The translations under genes were made by a program, and so were the position numbers. From Nitrospirota bacterium (lineage in GTDB: Bacteria > Nitrospinota_A > UBA7883 > JACRGQ01), in contig JAJRYD010000005.1 of assembly GCA_024275955.1 (NCBI GenBank), forward strand, positions 59,408-123,407: a stretch of 64,000 bases of DNA, given 5' to 3'. Below the pieces are notes generated by a model. That model saw only the letters and a program-made list of their open reading frames with translations, did not search any database and was not told the DNA's origin. Every line of letters begins with the position of its first letter. Position 1 is the first letter of the stretch. Below, one piece after another: positions 61,517 through 64,000 of this stretch.

Positions 61517-62371
61517 ATGAAAGGTCTTCTAAGCAGGTATCAAAACATCCTCCTCATCCTTCTTCTTCTCTTTGTGGCATCAATGATGCTGGCAGACAAC
61601 GCCAAAGACAAGGACAAAACAAACTTCATGGAACGGTTTGCCCTTACGCTTACTTCGCCGGTGAATAGCACCATTACCTTTTCCGTTCGAAAAGTATTAT
61701 CGGTTTGGAATAATTACATATATCTCATAAACACATCCGAAAAAAACACGGTACTAAAAAAACAGTTAATAGAGGAACGGTTCAAGCACGGACTCCTGCT
61801 GGAAGAGCTTAAAAAATACCGGCGGGTGGACGGCCTGCTTTCCTACCACCCAATAGCCAAAGAAAAATTCCTAGTGGCCGACGTAATAGGGTGGGATTCG
61901 ACCAACCTTTCGCAGACAGCGATAATAAACAAGGGAACCAAAGACGGTGTAGGCGAACAGACCGTGGTAATAACGCACGAAGGACTTATAGGACGGGTAG
62001 TCTCGTCGTCCGGCCATTCGTCACGGGTGCTGATGATGACAGACTCAAGAAGCGCTGTCGACGCTTACGTCCAAGGCTCAAGGGCAAGATGCATCGTAGT
62101 GGGGCAAAATAAGGGTAAGTGCGTTATCGACTACCTCTCGATAGACTCAAAGGCTCAGGTAGGCGACAAGCTGATATCCTCTGGTCTTGGCGGAATTTTC
62201 CCCAAAGGGCTGACGCTTGGAACTATCTCCTCTATAGAGCCTGACAGCGGACGGCTTTTCTTCAAGGCCGAAATGATACCATCGGCAAACTTCAAGCAGG
62301 TAGAAGAGGTTCTTGTAATGCTAGGCACGATGTCAAAAAACAAAATAGACCTGCCGGAAGAAAACAGATGA
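61517..62371 (+). CDS. mreC: Rod-shape-determining protein MreC
   Basis: 284 residues: N-terminal transmembrane helix (~10-27), periplasmic coiled coil (~55-100) and the beta-domain pair (VADVIGWDSTNLSQTAIINKGTKDGV, VITHEGLIGRVVSSSGHSSRV, LISSGLGGIFPKGLTLG). Normal length. Links MreB to murein synthases. Followed by mreD with ATGA overlap. Confidence 0.95.
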   Translation: MKGLLSRYQNILLILLLLFVASMMLADNAKDKDKTNFMERFALTLTSPVNSTITFSVRKVLSVWNNYIYLINTSEKNTVLKKQLIEERFKHGLLLEELKKYRRVDGLLSYHPIAKEKFLVADVIGWDSTNLSQTAIINKGTKDGVGEQTVVITHEGLIGRVVSSSGHSSRVLMMTDSRSAVDAYVQGSRARCIVVGQNKGKCVIDYLSIDSKAQVGDKLISSGLGGIFPKGLTLGTISSIEPDSGRLFFKAEMIPSANFKQVEEVLVMLGTMSKNKIDLPEENR

Positions 62372-62874
62372 TACCGCTTACTATTACCGCTCTTTTTGGA
62401 ACGGTTTTTATAATTCAAACCACGCTTCTTAAAATGTTCGGAAGTTTGGCGCCAGACACTATGTTGCTCGCCGCCGTTTACTGCGGGCTTAAATATGGAA
62501 AGATAAACGGATACGAGGTAGGCATTATTGCTGGGATAGCGCAAGATATTCTGGCATTTGGAATGCTTGGGATAAACATGCTTTCAAAAGGGCTTACCGG
62601 CTTCGCGGCAGGACTGCTAAAGGAAAATAACGTTATCGACCCCGGCTCGGCAACCGCATGGTCGTTTCTTATTATCACCGGAACGGCGCTTAACGAAATA
62701 ATCTTAAGGCTTTATCTTATAGGCTTTGGCAACGCTCATATTTATTTTGCCGACAGTCTCGCCGCTATCGGCATGCAGGTAACTTTGAACCTTCTACTTG
62801 GAATCCCTCTTTTTGTTATTGCTGATGAACTGCTTAAATGGGTAAAAGATGCGTTCGGCATCCGGGAATACTAA
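62368..62874 (+). CDS. mreD: Rod-shape-determining protein MreD
   Basis: 168 residues, five to six transmembrane helices, typical length and position. ATGA overlap with mreC. It converges on trpC with a four-base stop overlap. mrdA/mrdB do not follow, so the locus ends here. Confidence 0.88.
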   Translation: MIPLTITALFGTVFIIQTTLLKMFGSLAPDTMLLAAVYCGLKYGKINGYEVGIIAGIAQDILAFGMLGINMLSKGLTGFAAGLLKENNVIDPGSATAWSFLIITGTALNEIILRLYLIGFGNAHIYFADSLAAIGMQVTLNLLLGIPLFVIADELLKWVKDAFGIREY

Positions 62875-63668
62875 CCGCCAAGAAAACCGGACAACGCCTC
62901 TCCCGGGTCAGCCTGCTCCATAAACGCGCTTCCTATAAGAAATGCGTCAACCCCAAGCACTTCAAGCTCCTTCATATCTCCGGCGCTCCTTATTCCGCTT
63001 TCGCTTACAATCAGCCGCCCTTCAAAGCTTTCAATCATAGGAACAACTTTTCTCGTAACGTCCAGATTTACCTCTAGCGTTTCGCTTTTAAAATCGCGGT
63101 TATTCAGACCTACGCAAACAGGCAGTTTAGGGATGAACGCCAGTTCGTCCTCGCCATGTATCTCCACCAAAACCTCCAGCCCCGTTTCCAACGCCAGCTC
63201 CGCCATATCGGCAAGATGCACGGGAGATTTAAAGTTTATCGCCATCAGCAGTACCGCGTCCGCGCCATACGCCCTCGCTTCAAAAATCTGGTACCTGTCT
63301 ATTATAAAATCTTTCCTCAAAAGAGGAAGCCGAACCGCCGCGCGCACCTTTTCAAGAATATTAAGCGACCCGCCGAAAAAATTTTCGTCTGTTAAAACCG
63401 AAATGGCACAGGCGCCGGCAGACTGATAGCCTTTCGCTATCGCCACAGGGTCGAACTCCTCGCGTTTGAAACCACTGCCGGGGGATATCCGTTTTATCTC
63501 GGCTATTACTTTATGCTTGGAACCGCAGTTTTTTATCGACTCCGCGAACCGCCTTGCCGGAGGCATGCCGGACGCTTTCGCCTTTATATCTTCTAAAGAG
63601 ACGAGAGATTGCGAGATAGTAACTTCGTCCGACTTGCTGTCGAGAATCTTTTCAAGCAGTTGGTTCAT
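62871..63668 (-). CDS. trpC: Indole-3-glycerol-phosphate synthase
   Basis: 265 residues, monofunctional, full length. Active-site motifs: AEIKRISPGSG, VLTDENFFGGS, PLLRKDFIIDRYQ, VEIHGEDE, GLNNRDF, VSESGI and FLIGSAFM. Converts carboxyphenylamino-deoxyribulose phosphate to indole-3-glycerol phosphate in tryptophan synthesis. No other trp genes are in the window. GGAAAAG lies before the ATG, and the stop of a toxin remnant abuts the start. Confidence 0.97.
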   Translation of the reverse strand: MNQLLEKILDSKSDEVTISQSLVSLEDIKAKASGMPPARRFAESIKNCGSKHKVIAEIKRISPGSGFKREEFDPVAIAKGYQSAGACAISVLTDENFFGGSLNILEKVRAAVRLPLLRKDFIIDRYQIFEARAYGADAVLLMAINFKSPVHLADMAELALETGLEVLVEIHGEDELAFIPKLPVCVGLNNRDFKSETLEVNLDVTRKVVPMIESFEGRLIVSESGIRSAGDMKELEVLGVDAFLIGSAFMEQADPGEALSGFLGG

Positions 63669-63788
63669 CTATCTTTTCCTATAAATACCTTTTCTATGCC
63701 CCACTTTAATTATGGGAATGATTATCGCACTTTTTTCGGCTTTATAAATAGCTATATAATTGCCGGCTCTCACCAAACGGTACTGCGT
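63669..63788 (-). pseudogene. RelE/ParE-type toxin C-terminal remnant
   Basis: Thirty-nine codons without a start, opened by an in-frame TAA. The translation YRLVRAGNYIAIYKAEKSA … IPIIKVGHRKGIYR matches the C-terminal half of RelE/ParE toxins (Y-R-L-R-x-G-D-Y-R-x-I-Y … V-x-H-R-x-x-x-Y). The catalytic N-terminal half is missing. It ends directly at the trpC start codon. Remnant of a toxin-antitoxin locus; also the local composition is more AT-rich than its neighbours. Confidence 0.6.
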
Positions 63789-64000
63789 TTAATTTTAATA
63801 ACATCGTACTAATCTAAAATTACAACTCTTATAGCGAAAGAGCAATTTATTAATTAAAACCAAAACCAGCGAATCAAGCCCTTTCTTAGTTGAAATTTCC
63901 GGCATGACCGTCACGCTACCTTTGCAACTTTACCGGTATTCAGGATACGTTTCATAATGCTCCTTAATTCTATGAGATGTCTATAGCCGTTTACCTTTCT
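63789..64000 (-). other. AT-rich right edge with partial reading frame
   Basis: On the minus strand a frame enters from the right edge (GYRHLIELRSIMKRIL … KVAKVA) and stops at 63912. Inside it is an ATG (63954) with AAGGAG five bases upstream, which would give only a 14-residue peptide. The region may be decayed antitoxin or another gene's end; I cannot assign it. Confidence 0.25.

Overview
The window reads as a chromosomal segment of a Gram-negative bacterium with an unusually large set of exported c-type cytochromes and membrane respiratory proteins. It carries lipoproteins, LysM murein hydrolase, MreBCD and an RpoH-like sigma factor. A single-subunit bd-like oxidase with diheme cytochromes, a cytochrome c fused to an NxrC/ethylbenzene-dehydrogenase-type haem domain, and cytochrome b subunits carrying their own CxxCH resemble Nitrospirota/Nitrospinota-type lineages, but the taxon cannot be fixed from this sequence alone. 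I see no insertion sequence, CRISPR array or phage block.

Layout. 1-1047: end of a multihaem cytochrome and a TPR protein. 1162-10603 (minus): a NosZ-family (N2O-reductase-like, lactonase-type propeller plus cupredoxin) operon with a small leader gene, an NTF2-like lipoprotein, a split cytochrome b whose C-terminal half carries haem c, two streptogramin-lyase-like propellers and a membrane/spermidine-synthase-like/TPR protein. 10980-19359 (minus): a sensory operon (periplasmic binding protein, FGE-fold protein, histidine kinase, a degenerate NtrC-like regulator, a second spermidine-synthase-like protein). 19490-20630 (plus): FGE-fold protein and lipoprotein. 20623-26692 (minus): Gld-like ABC exporter operon with a small cytochrome c. 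26890-37312 (minus): cytochrome-rich electron-transfer cluster (second cytochrome b/c, NTF2-like proteins, six c-type cytochromes, CydA-like oxidase and a newly noticed 38-residue membrane peptide). 37778-39643: transglutaminase-like protein and ArsR-rhodanese regulator. 39969-46028 (plus): two-component system enclosing a corrinoid protein and a methyltransferase/corrinoid-activase fusion. 46025-51444 (minus): thioredoxin/CcdA/CcmH-type cytochrome c maturation operon. 51651-63668: signalling and housekeeping genes (SpoIIE phosphatase, tRNA-Lys, ilvD, rpoH, HD-GYP, MltD-like, mreBCD, trpC). The right edge holds a toxin remnant.

How it fits together. The most coherent new signal is regulatory. 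Four minus-strand gaps, upstream of the NosZ-like operon, the ABC operon, the cytochrome at 26890 and the cytochrome-maturation operon, each hold a close match to the sigma-54 -24/-12 promoter (GGC[A/T] ... TTGC with GG-N10-GC), and two have palindromes further upstream that could be enhancer sites. Terminal reduction, its cytochrome wiring and cytochrome assembly may thus form one sigma-54 regulon. The NosZ-like protein is itself unusual: one expected CuZ histidine is Asn and the first CuA histidine is Met, none of nosD/F/Y/L is present, and both cytochrome b modules lack a Rieske gene in the window.

Limits: all assignments come from reading motifs by eye; no similarity search or structure prediction was run.
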